64,000 nt of DNA from Neptuniibacter marinus (GCF_001597725.1 NZ_LUTR01000006.1:60906-124905); one strand, 5' to 3'; positions 42,691 through 52,259 are shown, numbered from the stretch's first letter. Notes: a model not told the origin generated them from the sequence alone. Made by a program: numbers and translations.

Positions 42691-45093
42691 GTGAGTAATG
42701 AGGCCCAAAAGGTTGCGCTACCTGCATTTTTAAAGAAGAGGCTGCATGCCTTTCGCATTGGGCAGGGCGCTGAGCAGTCCTATCTGATTAAAGACCCTCA
42801 AGAGGATCAAGTTCATCAGTTGGAAACTTGGCAGTTTTTCCTGCTTGAAGTTCTTCCTGGCTGTGAAGATATGCCCAAGCTTAGAGGCGTTTTTGAGGAT
42901 CGTTTTGGTCATCCTATTACGGATGAGCAGATTGAAGAGTTATTCACGTTAATTGCCGATAAAAGCTTATTTGGCATTACCGCGCTCTCCAACCCTATTC
43001 TTAAAGCGTTTCAGAAAAAGCGTGCGGCAGAAGGTAAAGGACGCGCTGCACCTAAGGCAGAAGCCACAGCACAGGTTGAAGAAAAATCGAATGTTAAGGA
43101 GCCACTACCACCCGGGATTGAAGATGTTATTGGGCTTGATACGTCCATTAAACAGGCCGGCTGGAAGTTATTTAATCCTAAACGGTTGATTAAGTTTACT
43201 AGTCCTATTGTTAAACCGATTAGTTATTTGATGTATGCGATACCGCTGATGCTTATTGCAGCATTATTTCTGCTGGGTCGATATTTCACTGTAATGGAAG
43301 AAGATATAACGCTTTTGTTATCAGGTGTGAGCATTATTGAACATGCATTGTTCAGTATGTTAACGGTTAATCTATCTGTTACCTTTCTTATTATGTACGT
43401 GGCTCATTCGTTTAGGGCCAGTGTTAATGGATTAGGGATTGTTTTTTATCTAGGATTTTTCCCTAGATTTTGTCCGTTTATTGGAAACTTGGATCAACTG
43501 TCTCGCCGTGAACGGATGTGGCTGCATGCAGCACCGTTGATTTTTAGATTAGGTTTGTTTAGTACCGCGATTCTAATGTGGTTTAACACACGTGATATGG
43601 GTGGGGTGATCGCTCCTTTCTCTCTTGTGGTGGCCGTAGCGAGTGCATTGTCGTTCCTGATAACAGTTAACCCACTAGTTAAAAGTAGTGGTTATCACTT
43701 AGTTGCTACTATTTTGGATGAACCTCAGCTACGTAAGAAAGCTTACGGTGCGCTGATGAACAAGCTGAAAGGGGATAGATACAAAGAAGCCAACGGTCGT
43801 TTGTTAGCAGCATATGCATTAGCTTCAACTGTTTTCATGATTGTTCTTTTTGGATTAATTTTACTGCTATTAGGCAAGTTCTTGAAAATCCATCTAGGTG
43901 GTGCGGGTGTTATTCTGACATTTTTTGTCGCTGCAATTTTTGCGTATCGAATGTTCGTTAGTTTTGCTCGTATTAATCAATCTTATGATCGTGCATCTCA
44001 GTTCAAAAAATGGCGCGACCGTACGTTGGTTTCAAAAGAGACTGAGGAACAACAGGGATCAGAGGCCGCCCCTAAAAAAGGAAGCTATGTTCGTCGTGCT
44101 CTTTTAATCATACTTGTGGGTGGTCTATTTTTGCCTTATGCCTATGAACCCGGTGGCTCGTTTGTCTTGCTGCCAAACCAGCAGCAGGAGATTACCTCTG
44201 ATCTATCAGGACTGGTTGATTGGGTTAAATATGATGGCGGTGAAGAACTTAAAAAAGGCGAAGCAATTGCCGCCTTATGGCAGGGTGATTACAGCGCTAA
44301 AGTAAAAGTCTATGAAGCATTAATGAAAGAGCAGCAAGCGGTTATTGACGAGCTTGAATCTAGGCCGAGAAAGGAAGATGTAATACTTGCTGAACGTGCA
44401 CTTGAGACTGAAGAAACACGTACCCAATTTAGTTTGTCTAAGTTGAGCCGTTTAGAAAAACTCTACAAGTCACGTACAGTTTCTTATGAAGAGTTAGATG
44501 ATGCTCGCCGTGAGTACCGTATTGATCTGGCTCAAGTCGCAGAAAGTAAAGCTGATCTTGAAGTGACTAAGCTGGGTGCGACGCCAGATCAGATCGCTGC
44601 TGCGCAAGCGAAGCTTGAAGGTTATGAGGAAGAGTATAAGTACTATAGCGAGAAGGTGAAATTATCAACCTTGCATATGCCATTTGATGGTCGTTTAGTC
44701 TCTATGCATCTACGCCAGAAGGTTGGTAGCTACCTTGCACCAGGTGAGCCGTTTGCAATTGCAGAAAATACATCCAAGGTACTCGCAGAGATCGAGATCC
44801 CTGAGGCGGATATTCCTTATGTTAAAAAAGGAGCGTCAGTTAGGGTTCGTCCGCAAGCGTATCACTCAGCCGATTTTATAGGCACCGTGTTATCGATTGA
44901 TTCTAATGTAACGGAAGAGCGTTACGGACGTGTTATCAAGGTAATCACTATTTTGGATAACGGTGACCAGCGTTTGAAAACTGGGATGACGGGCTATGCA
45001 AAAATTGAAAGTGAAACTTTACCTGTATGGGAAGTGCTTTCAATGGCAATAGTGCGTTTTGTTGAAGTCGAAGTGTGGTCATGGTTGCCTTAA
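42691..45093 (+). CDS. Membrane adaptor: PqqD-like/M50-like membrane domain fused to HlyD adaptor
   Basis: 800 residues from GTG 42691 (GGAGAAG lies 7-9 bases upstream); an ATG at 42676 is possible. Residues about 30-100 look like a winged-helix/PqqD-type domain (YLIKDPQEDQVHQLETWQF). Residues about 165-450 hold several membrane helices arranged as in M50 site-2-protease-like proteins. The zinc motif is gone: VAHSFRA (237-243) replaces HExxH, while NPLVKSSGYH (327-336) matches the NPLxKxDGY loop. One more membrane helix (ALLIILVGGLFLPY) leads to a HlyD-like periplasmic adaptor with barrel-sandwich, long coiled coil (about 550-650) and beta-barrel. It likely bridges the inner membrane to the NodT-like outer-membrane channel at 47498. 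No ABC, MFS or RND pump is encoded here. Confidence 0.75.
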   Translation: MSNEAQKVALPAFLKKRLHAFRIGQGAEQSYLIKDPQEDQVHQLETWQFFLLEVLPGCEDMPKLRGVFEDRFGHPITDEQIEELFTLIADKSLFGITALSNPILKAFQKKRAAEGKGRAAPKAEATAQVEEKSNVKEPLPPGIEDVIGLDTSIKQAGWKLFNPKRLIKFTSPIVKPISYLMYAIPLMLIAALFLLGRYFTVMEEDITLLLSGVSIIEHALFSMLTVNLSVTFLIMYVAHSFRASVNGLGIVFYLGFFPRFCPFIGNLDQLSRRERMWLHAAPLIFRLGLFSTAILMWFNTRDMGGVIAPFSLVVAVASALSFLITVNPLVKSSGYHLVATILDEPQLRKKAYGALMNKLKGDRYKEANGRLLAAYALASTVFMIVLFGLILLLLGKFLKIHLGGAGVILTFFVAAIFAYRMFVSFARINQSYDRASQFKKWRDRTLVSKETEEQQGSEAAPKKGSYVRRALLIILVGGLFLPYAYEPGGSFVLLPNQQQEITSDLSGLVDWVKYDGGEELKKGEAIAALWQGDYSAKVKVYEALMKEQQAVIDELESRPRKEDVILAERALETEETRTQFSLSKLSRLEKLYKSRTVSYEELDDARREYRIDLAQVAESKADLEVTKLGATPDQIAAAQAKLEGYEEEYKYYSEKVKLSTLHMPFDGRLVSMHLRQKVGSYLAPGEPFAIAENTSKVLAEIEIPEADIPYVKKGASVRVRPQAYHSADFIGTVLSIDSNVTEERYGRVIKVITILDNGDQRLKTGMTGYAKIESETLPVWEVLSMAIVRFVEVEVWSWLP

Positions 45094-45204
45094 TTTGTTA
45101 ACGATTTATCAGCCTGATTAGAGACTGATTGGGATCAATTAAGGCTGATAAAGATACAAGTTGAAGTGTATTGTCTTGAAATACTGAAAATCAGATAGTG
45201 ATAT

Positions 45205-46113
45205 ATGGCAGCTCCACTGTTCTTATTAGCACCACCGAGATCGTATACATCACTGATCAACGCAATGATTGGTCAGCACCCCGAAGCATTCGGTTTGCCA
45301 GAATTGAATTTGTTCAATGTTCAGCAGACTAAGGATCTTTGGCGAAATGTATCTGATGATATCGGAGACGATAACAACCGCAGACAAGGCTTGCTTCGTG
45401 CTGTTGCAGAAATATATGCCGGCGAGCAAACCCGTGATGCAGTTGTGATGGCCCAACACTGGGCTTCCGCCCGTGAAAACATGATGACGGGTGATGTGTT
45501 TATTGAGCTTGTGAACAAAATTGATCCATTGATAGCCGTGGAAAAAAGCCCCGCTTATACGATCTCTGTTGATCGTATGAAACGTATTTATGAGGCATTT
45601 CCTGATGCTAAGTTTATTCACTTAGTGAGGCATCCAATACCGCAAAGTAAATCGGTTATGGGATTGAACGATGGGATTTTTGCATTGTTTGTTAATGCGA
45701 TTGACTTTCAGACAGATCGAGCCATTCTGGATCCACAAATCGCATGGCATGATATTAATATCAATATCTTGAACTTTTTAGATATTGTGCCTGCTAAAAA
45801 TCAAATGCGTATTCGTGGTGAATTGATAATGGAGAATCCCCGCGAAGAGTTAGCAGGCATTTGCCGTTGGCTAGGTATACGTGATGATGAAGAGGCGGTG
45901 GATGATATGATGCACCCCGAAGCATCTCCGTTTGCTTGTTTCGGGCCAGTAAATGCACTGTTTGGGAATGACCCTAATTTTCTTCGTGGCTCTAAATTTC
46001 GCCCGCATAAACCGAGACTTCCAGAAATGGATGCAGAGTTACCTTGGCGAGATGATGGTGTGAGATTGCGACCTGAAGTTGTAGCGCTTGCTAGAGAGTT
46101 TGGATACGAATGA
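45205..46113 (+). CDS. Sulfotransferase family protein
   Basis: 302 residues. The N terminus FLLAPPRSYTSLINAMI carries the 5'-phosphosulfate-binding loop (PPRSYTS, residues 10-16) of PAPS-dependent sulfotransferases. KFIHLVRHPIPQSKS near residue 137 is the 3'-phosphate-binding segment with Arg and Ser. EKSPAYTISVDRM supplies a family helix. Length is normal for bacterial sulfotransferases. It is one of two in the cluster and may sulfate a hydroxyl of the acyl product. The acceptor is unknown; HAD- or kinase-like P-loop proteins are ruled out by the paired motifs. Confidence 0.82.
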   Translation: MAAPLFLLAPPRSYTSLINAMIGQHPEAFGLPELNLFNVQQTKDLWRNVSDDIGDDNNRRQGLLRAVAEIYAGEQTRDAVVMAQHWASARENMMTGDVFIELVNKIDPLIAVEKSPAYTISVDRMKRIYEAFPDAKFIHLVRHPIPQSKSVMGLNDGIFALFVNAIDFQTDRAILDPQIAWHDININILNFLDIVPAKNQMRIRGELIMENPREELAGICRWLGIRDDEEAVDDMMHPEASPFACFGPVNALFGNDPNFLRGSKFRPHKPRLPEMDAELPWRDDGVRLRPEVVALAREFGYE

Positions 46114-46138
46114 GTATGAATATAATTGAGGTACTTCT

Positions 46139-46558
46139 GTGAGCCAGGATAGTGAAAAGAATAAACCGGGAAGCAGAAAAGGTATTGGCCAAGTTACGAC
46201 CGAGCCGAAAAGTATCAAATCTGAACCGCCAGAACTAACGCCTCAGCAACAGGCGTTACGCCAAGCGGTTATTACTGAATTTAGATCTAAGAAAATTAAA
46301 GCTTTTGTTGCGAAGCAAGTTAAGCATATTAATGCGAATAGACAAGTTGCTGATGGCATTCGCTTTCTGTTTGATGAGAATGGTTTACCTCCTGCGAACG
46401 CGCCCTTAGAGGATATTATTTCAGAGCGCAAAAAAATTGAGTCTGAAATTCGTTGGTTCGAGGCGATGGCAAACGAGATGCGAGGTCGTTTAGTGCAGAT
46501 CAAAGAGATTGAAGAACTTGCGTTAGAGATGATTGAAAATCCGCCGGTTGATGAATAG
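46139..46558 (+). CDS. Small coiled-coil protein of unknown function
   Basis: 139 residues from a GTG start, 25 bases after the sulfotransferase and 8 bases before the esterase, so in the same operon. I do not recognise it. Residues 1-35 are hydrophilic and Lys/Ser/Pro-rich. The middle is helical and basic (EFRSKKIKAFVAKQVKHINA). The C-terminal half (ISERKKIESEIRWFEAMANEM and the following helix) is a likely coiled coil. No signal peptide or membrane segment. Confidence 0.6.
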   Translation: MSQDSEKNKPGSRKGIGQVTTEPKSIKSEPPELTPQQQALRQAVITEFRSKKIKAFVAKQVKHINANRQVADGIRFLFDENGLPPANAPLEDIISERKKIESEIRWFEAMANEMRGRLVQIKEIEELALEMIENPPVDE

Positions 46559-46566
46559 GTAAGTTA

Positions 46567-47439
46567 ATGAACATAGCTAAGTATCTTAAAAAACGGTTAT
46601 TTTGGGCTATGTTTCCAGTTGCCTTTTCAACGCTGTTGTTTGCAGCTAATGAAGAGGTTGAGCATCAAATTCTTATAAGCGGTGATAAGCGTACGGCCTT
46701 AATTCACTTTCCTTTGATGCATGACACTGACAAGTTACCTGCTCTGATTGTGTTACACGGTGGATTAGGCAATGCTGAACATGTTCAAGACACAACAGGC
46801 ATAGATGCTTTAGGGGAAACCGAAGGTTTTTTAACCGTATACCCTAATGGTACAGGTTTACGCTTTTTTAAAAATCGTAGAACTTGGAATGCAGGGCGTT
46901 GTTGCGGGCCTGCGGCTAAAAAGACTGTAGATGATGTCGGCTTTCTAAGTCAATTGATTGATGATCTTGTATCGGATTATCAGGCAGACCCTAAAAAGAT
47001 TTATATAACAGGTTTTTCGAATGGAGCCATGATGGCATACCGCTTAGCCTGTGAAATACCTGAAAAAATAGCAGCTATTGTGCCTGTTTCAGGCACTTTA
47101 GCTGTGGATAATTGCCAATCTGCTACAGCGGTACCTGTGCTGCATATACATGGTGAAGCGGATGATAATGTTCCCGTTCTAGGTGGGGAAGGTTCACGTA
47201 GTGTTGCCGGTGTTAAACATCGATCAGTACAAGATTCACTCAATATTATGATGAGGGAACGCAACTGTGGCACCGCTCAGAAAGAGCCGTTTGCTAATTA
47301 TGAAAGGGTAACTTATGTCTGCACGAAAGGTGCAAACGTACAGTTCATCATGATTAAGAACAGCGGGCATGTTTGGCCTGAAAAGATTCAAGCTAATCGA
47401 ACTGTTTGGAGTTTCGTTAGCCAGTTTGTAAAGAAATAA
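46567..47439 (+). CDS. Secreted PHB-depolymerase-family esterase
   Basis: 290 residues with an N-terminal signal peptide (basic start KYLKKR, core FWAMFPVAFSTLLFAA). An alpha/beta hydrolase of the LpqC/PHB depolymerase type, which also includes feruloyl and acetyl esterases. LPALIVLHGGLGNAE is the oxyanion region, the elbow is ITGFSNGAMMA with S151, LHIHGEADDNVPVLGG holds the acid, and IKNSGHVWPE the catalytic His. RTWNAGRCCGPAAKK is typical of the family. In this cluster it might hydrolyse an exported ester, but its substrate cannot be read from the sequence. Confidence 0.82.
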   Translation: MNIAKYLKKRLFWAMFPVAFSTLLFAANEEVEHQILISGDKRTALIHFPLMHDTDKLPALIVLHGGLGNAEHVQDTTGIDALGETEGFLTVYPNGTGLRFFKNRRTWNAGRCCGPAAKKTVDDVGFLSQLIDDLVSDYQADPKKIYITGFSNGAMMAYRLACEIPEKIAAIVPVSGTLAVDNCQSATAVPVLHIHGEADDNVPVLGGEGSRSVAGVKHRSVQDSLNIMMRERNCGTAQKEPFANYERVTYVCTKGANVQFIMIKNSGHVWPEKIQANRTVWSFVSQFVKK

Positions 47440-47497
47440 GGGGATGGAGATTAAGCTTCGGCGGGAACTCCAATTAAATTTTTAAAATCACAGGTCA

Positions 47498-49015
47498 ATG
47501 GATGTGATAGCTTCTAAACGAAAAATTCAGTATACAGCCGGTTTACGAAAAGTATCCCAAAAGGCAACACTTGTGGCTTGTTTGCTTAGCTTAGCAGGGT
47601 GTTCCTCTGTTGAGGTTTTTCAGCCACCCGAGGTTGAAATTAAGCAGAGCTGGCGAGTGGATTATGACTCATCCGTAGAGCTTGCAAATACGGCATGGTG
47701 GGAATCGTTCAATGACCCTGTATTGAATAGCCTTATTGAAACTGCGCTTCAGAATAATAATGACCTGATGTTAGCTGCTGCACGAATTGATGAAGTTGCA
47801 GGCCGGTATAAAATTCAACGCTCTAACCTTTACCCTCAAATTGGTTATGGTGCGAATGCGGGTGGATCTCAGCGTAGTTATGAGCAGCCTTTATCATTTC
47901 CTAATTTGGGCGAACGAACCAATGAAGAGTATAGCGTTGGATTGAATATTGGTTGGGAATTAGATCTTTGGGGGCGTTTGGCTCAAGCAAACGACGCCGC
48001 TAGAGCTGATCTTATGGCTGCAGAGGAAAATCGTCAGGCTGTAATTATGTCGCTGGTGTCTGCGGTTGCAGTGGAATACATAGAGTTACTTAATATAGAT
48101 AAAAAGTTACATATAGCTAAATTAACTTTGGAAGAGCGAAGAGACTCTGTTGATCTATTTGAAAAGAAATTTAAAGGTGGGCAGATATCTGAATTAGAAC
48201 TGGCTCAGGTTCGTTCTGCCTATCAACAGGCGGCCTCACAAATACCTGTGATTGAGCTAGATGCGCTCTTACAAGAAAATAGACTGTCATTATTGTTGGG
48301 TAAAAATCCAGGCCCAATTAAACGTAGTGCAAACATAGAGTCTTTAACTATGTTGCAGCTGCCCTCAGGTTTGCCTTCGGATCTTCTTGTACGCAGACCT
48401 GATATTCGTCAAGCAGTACAGAAGCTAGCATCCGCTAATGCTAAGGTTAATATAGCTGAAACAGAATATTTACCTAGTATCTCTTTGACGGGCTTACTTG
48501 GGTACGCAAGTGATAATATCTCTAATCTGTTTGATGGCTCTGCTGGATTATGGGAAGCTGCGCTCGGTGCTGCAGGCCCAATTTTTACAGGTGGTCGAAT
48601 TGAAGGTAATGAGCAGCAGGCTGAAGCGATCAGGCAACAGTTGGTTTTTGAGTATAAAAATACTGTTCAACGGGCTCTTAAAGAAGTCGATGATGGCTTA
48701 GTGACCCTAGAGAAATTAAGAGTTTTGCAGAAGATTCAAGAGCGCCATGTTGCTGTATTAGAAGACTATGTCGAATATGCAATCAGTAGACATGATGCAG
48801 GCTACTCCCGTTATATGGAAGTACTGGATGCGCAACGTAATCTGTATGCTACTCAGATTAATCTAGCGACAACAGAGAAAAGTATTTTTACCACCTTGGT
48901 TGATATATACAAAGCAATGGGCGGTGGTTGGGTCCAGTTAGCAGATGAAAAATATGCTAAGCCTCTCATGCAGCTAGAGCCAGCAACACCATCAGCTGTA
49001 GTAGATGAATCATAA
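47498..49015 (+). CDS. TolC/NodT-family outer membrane efflux lipoprotein
   Basis: 505 residues. A lipobox in LLSLAGCSS puts the acylated cysteine at residue 35. The mature part has the NodT/OprM features: WWESFNDPVLNSLIETAL near the start, NNNDLMLAAARIDEV, GLNIGWELDLWGRL, then DLLVRRPDIRQA and a second repeat ending in QRNLYATQINLATTEKSIFTTLVDIYKAMGGGW. It forms the outer-membrane/periplasmic channel of tripartite exporters. The likely partner is the HlyD-type adaptor at 42691, which together may export the cluster's product. Confidence 0.93.
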   Translation: MDVIASKRKIQYTAGLRKVSQKATLVACLLSLAGCSSVEVFQPPEVEIKQSWRVDYDSSVELANTAWWESFNDPVLNSLIETALQNNNDLMLAAARIDEVAGRYKIQRSNLYPQIGYGANAGGSQRSYEQPLSFPNLGERTNEEYSVGLNIGWELDLWGRLAQANDAARADLMAAEENRQAVIMSLVSAVAVEYIELLNIDKKLHIAKLTLEERRDSVDLFEKKFKGGQISELELAQVRSAYQQAASQIPVIELDALLQENRLSLLLGKNPGPIKRSANIESLTMLQLPSGLPSDLLVRRPDIRQAVQKLASANAKVNIAETEYLPSISLTGLLGYASDNISNLFDGSAGLWEAALGAAGPIFTGGRIEGNEQQAEAIRQQLVFEYKNTVQRALKEVDDGLVTLEKLRVLQKIQERHVAVLEDYVEYAISRHDAGYSRYMEVLDAQRNLYATQINLATTEKSIFTTLVDIYKAMGGGWVQLADEKYAKPLMQLEPATPSAVVDES

Positions 49016-49071
49016 CTATTCGTTAAAAATTTAAATTGTAATCCGGTCATGGAATATTGAAGGTTTTTCAG

Positions 49072-50376
49072 ATGCCTATAGAACAAACGGAAGTCCAAGC
49101 TAAGATTATGCAGGTTTTAGACACCATCACTGAAGAGTGGGATGACGACCTGGATGAAGAAGTAACGTTAACATCTAAGCTAGTTGAAGATGTTGGCTTT
49201 GCCTCCATAGACTTTGTACAGTTTGCAGTGGCAATTGAATCTGAATTTAAACAAAAACTGGGTTTCCAGGCTTTGTTAATGCAGGATGGCGCCTACGTAG
49301 ATGATCTAAGTTTGCAGCAAGTTGTTGATTTTGTTTTTACTCGCCTTAATGCTGATCCTGTTGCGGAAGCACCAGTACCAAATGCAGCGCCAAAAGAGAG
49401 TAATGTTCAGCGTATTGAATCTGTTGAGGATCCAGTCACTGCTGAAATGGTCGAAGAGTTTCGTAAAATCATCCGTCCTTGCGCGCCTCACAGTGTACCG
49501 AGTAAGAAGAATAAGCCGGCTGTTTTTATTCTCTCTCCTCCACGTTCTGGTTCAACGCTGTTACGTATAATGCTGGCGGGCTGTCCAGAGCTGTTTGTGC
49601 CGCCAGAGTTACATTTGTTGTCATACGTCGATATGAAAGAGCGTTTGGCTGCACTGGATGATGAGCATAACCGTCACCTCCTGGAAGGCACCATCCGTGC
49701 GCTTATGCAGTTGAAAAACTGGTCAGGTGAGGAGGCACGAAAGTTTTCCAAAGCCTGCGAAGAAAATGGCATGAGCTGTCAGGCATTTTATAATATTTTA
49801 CAAATCGCAGCGGGTGATCGTTTATTAGTCGATAAAACACCCACCTATGCGGTGAATTTAGATATTCTTAAAAATGCAGAAAACGATTTTGAAAATGCTA
49901 AGTATATCCACTTACAGCGTCACCCTTGTGGCACTATTCGTTCATACGAAGAGTCAAAGTTGACACGCATGATGCCGTTGATGAAAGATAGTGAGTTTTC
50001 TAGCCGCGCCTTGGCGGAGATGACGTGGCTCACTTGTCATCAAAATACATTGAAATTTGCTGAACAGGTACCTTCAGATCGAATCCTTGCGGTTCAATAT
50101 GAAAATTTAGTTAAACAGCCTGAAGTTGAGATGCGTCGGATTTGTGAGTTTTTGGGTGTGGATTTCAATCCAGAGATGCTTAATCCTTATAAAGATCAGG
50201 ATCAACGAATGACAGATGGGGTGGATGTGGCGTCTAAAATGAGTGGTGATCTTAAATTTCATCTACATCAGAATATTGATCCAGCAGCTGCAGATCGTTG
50301 GCGTCAGTTTTATTCTGAAGAGATTTTAGGTGATGTGACTAAAGACGTTGCTAAGCGTTGTGGTTACGATATCTAA
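49072..50376 (+). CDS. Acyl carrier protein-sulfotransferase fusion
   Basis: 434 residues from ATG 49072, preceded by AAGG; an upstream TTG at 49057 is less likely. Residues 1-95 are an acyl carrier protein: LTSKLVEDVGFASIDFVQFA with S45 as the phosphopantetheine site (GFASID in place of GxDSL). A Pro/Ala linker follows, then a PAPS-dependent sulfotransferase with FILSPPRSGSTLLRIML (5'-phosphosulfate loop at 156-162) and AKYIHLQRHPCGTIRS (3'-phosphate segment). ACP-ST pairs are known from the curacin CurM and cyanobacterial olefin synthase modules. There sulfation of a beta-hydroxyacyl-ACP leads to decarboxylative elimination and a terminal alkene. The same chemistry, or simple sulfation, is inferred here. 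Last gene of the cluster; a terminator follows. Confidence 0.82.
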   Translation: MPIEQTEVQAKIMQVLDTITEEWDDDLDEEVTLTSKLVEDVGFASIDFVQFAVAIESEFKQKLGFQALLMQDGAYVDDLSLQQVVDFVFTRLNADPVAEAPVPNAAPKESNVQRIESVEDPVTAEMVEEFRKIIRPCAPHSVPSKKNKPAVFILSPPRSGSTLLRIMLAGCPELFVPPELHLLSYVDMKERLAALDDEHNRHLLEGTIRALMQLKNWSGEEARKFSKACEENGMSCQAFYNILQIAAGDRLLVDKTPTYAVNLDILKNAENDFENAKYIHLQRHPCGTIRSYEESKLTRMMPLMKDSEFSSRALAEMTWLTCHQNTLKFAEQVPSDRILAVQYENLVKQPEVEMRRICEFLGVDFNPEMLNPYKDQDQRMTDGVDVASKMSGDLKFHLHQNIDPAAADRWRQFYSEEILGDVTKDVAKRCGYDI

Positions 50377-50396
50377 TTTTTGAAATGCGGCGTAAC

Positions 50397-50431
50397 AAAA
50401 CGGAGGTTGTGTTTCACGCCTCCGTTTTTTT
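50397..50431 (+). terminator. Rho-independent terminator at the end of the lipid cluster
   Basis: A 10-bp stem (aaaacggagg / cctccgtttt) with a 12-base loop and a T run lies 20 bases after the ACP-sulfotransferase stop codon. It separates the cluster from trpGDC. Confidence 0.9.
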
Positions 50432-50628
50432 ATATCTAAACGGCTTTAAACTGAATATAGATATTAGACGTTTACTTAGCCAGCGGAACATTTCTTCTAG
50501 TCTATAGATCTCAGCTATGGGGTGGGTTTAGAAAAGTATGATAGGATCACAACCTGATATTATTATGCTATTCCGGTATGCGCAGGGCACATTTTCGGTA
50601 AAAACATCAAGAATGGAACGGACATTTT

Positions 50629-51213
50629 ATGTTACTAATGATCGATAACTACGACTCTTTTACTTACAACGTAGTGCAGTACTTCGGTGAGCTGGGTGCA
50701 GATGTCCAAGTCTATCGTAATGATGAAATTACGGTGGAGGAGGTTGAAGCATTGAATCCTGACCATCTTGTAATCTCACCAGGTCCTTGTACACCGAATG
50801 AAGCAGGCGTGTCGGTCGCTGCCATTAACTACTTTAAAGGCAAGTTACCTATTTTGGGTATTTGTTTAGGGCATCAAAGTATTGGCCAAGCGTTTGGCGG
50901 TAGCATAGTACGTGCTAAGCAAGTGATGCATGGAAAAATTTCACCTGTTTATCATAATGATATTGGTGTATTTGTAGGATTAAATAACCCAGTCGAGGTG
51001 ACTCGTTATCATTCCTTGGTTATTGATCACAAAACATTGCCAGATTGTTTAGAAGTAACCTCATGGACCCAAGATGAAGAAGGTCACCTTGATGAAATTA
51101 TGGGTGTTCGTCATAAAGAGTTTGATATTGAAGGCGTACAATTTCACCCGGAATCAATTTTGAGCGATCAGGGTCATGAGTTATTGGCTAACTTTTTAAA
51201 ACGAACTAAATAA
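50629..51213 (+). CDS. trpG: Anthranilate synthase component II (glutamine amidotransferase)
   Basis: 194 residues, the stand-alone TrpG/PabA length. It supplies ammonia to TrpE and possibly to the folate enzyme PabB. It has [13 protein letters not shown] at the start, the oxyanion [10 protein letters not shown], catalytic Cys in [17 protein letters not shown], and the His-Glu pair in [10 protein letters not shown]. It leads the trpGDC operon, 24 kb from trpE. Confidence 0.98.
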   Translation: MLLMIDNYDSFTYNVVQYFGELGADVQVYRNDEITVEEVEALNPDHLVISPGPCTPNEAGVSVAAINYFKGKLPILGICLGHQSIGQAFGGSIVRAKQVMHGKISPVYHNDIGVFVGLNNPVEVTRYHSLVIDHKTLPDCLEVTSWTQDEEGHLDEIMGVRHKEFDIEGVQFHPESILSDQGHELLANFLKRTK

Positions 51214-51236
51214 CTGGTGCTATTAAGGATACTTCT

Positions 51237-52259
51237 ATGGATATAAAACAAGCACTGGCTGTAATTGTTGAGCGCCAGAATCTATTAGAATCAGAAATGC
51301 AGTCAGTGATGAAACAGATCATGACAGGCAATGCGACAGATGCACAAATTGGTGGCCTATTGATTGCGCTGCGAATGAAAGGCGAAAGTGTTGCTGAGAT
51401 TATTGGTGCTGCCAATGTGATGCGTGAATTAATGATCCCTGTTTCGATATCCAAGCCTAATGCTGTTGATATCGTTGGAACCGGTGGTGACAGTGCCAAT
51501 CTTTTTAATGTCTCAAGTGCTTGTTCTTTTGTTGTGGCAGCCGCTGGTGGAACTGTAGCGAAACATGGTAATCGGTCGGTTTCTTCTAACACGGGTTCTG
51601 CTGATTTGTTAGAAACAGCGGGTATTAATTTAGAACTAAACCCAGAGCAGATTGCGCAGTGTATTGAGCAGATCGGACTTGGTTTTATGTTTGCCCCTCA
51701 GCATCATACAGCGATGAAATATGCAGTTGGGCCTCGTAAGGAAATGGGTTTGCGCACGTTGTTTAATATCGTAGGGCCGCTCACAAATCCCGCAGGCGTA
51801 AAACATTATTTGCTCGGTGTTTTTGATAAGACCTTATGTAAACCGATGGTTGAGGCGTTGAAATCTTTAGGTGCTGTACACGCCATGGTTGTTCATGCCG
51901 CGGAAGGTTTAGATGAAATTAGCTTGGCAGGTGACACTTTTGTCGCTGAGCTGAAAGATGGTGAAATTTCAGAATATACGATTACAGCGGAAGATGCAGG
52001 TTTAAATATCCAATCCCTTGAAGGTCTGCAAGTGGCTAATTCGACGGAAAGCTTAGCGTTAATTGAATCTGCCTTTAGCGGTCAGAATGAGAAAGCAATT
52101 GATATGATCTCCCTTAATGCTGGAGCAGCACTCTACGTTGCGGAACAGGCGCCAGATCTTAAAGCGGGCGTTGCTATGGCTAAGCAGGCTATTTTAAATG
52201 GTGGTGCTGCTGCTAAAGTTAAAGAATTGGCCGATTTTAGCCAAGCATTTAAGGGATAA
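51237..52259 (+). CDS. trpD: Anthranilate phosphoribosyltransferase
   Basis: 340 residues. It joins anthranilate to PRPP. Motifs are [19 protein letters not shown] (PRPP-binding; the usual GTGGDG is GTGGDS), [18 protein letters not shown] and [14 protein letters not shown], and the metal-binding DE pair lies in the region GLDEISL. It is 23 bases after trpG and 3 bases before trpC. Confidence 0.98.
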   Translation: MDIKQALAVIVERQNLLESEMQSVMKQIMTGNATDAQIGGLLIALRMKGESVAEIIGAANVMRELMIPVSISKPNAVDIVGTGGDSANLFNVSSACSFVVAAAGGTVAKHGNRSVSSNTGSADLLETAGINLELNPEQIAQCIEQIGLGFMFAPQHHTAMKYAVGPRKEMGLRTLFNIVGPLTNPAGVKHYLLGVFDKTLCKPMVEALKSLGAVHAMVVHAAEGLDEISLAGDTFVAELKDGEISEYTITAEDAGLNIQSLEGLQVANSTESLALIESAFSGQNEKAIDMISLNAGAALYVAEQAPDLKAGVAMAKQAILNGGAAAKVKELADFSQAFKG

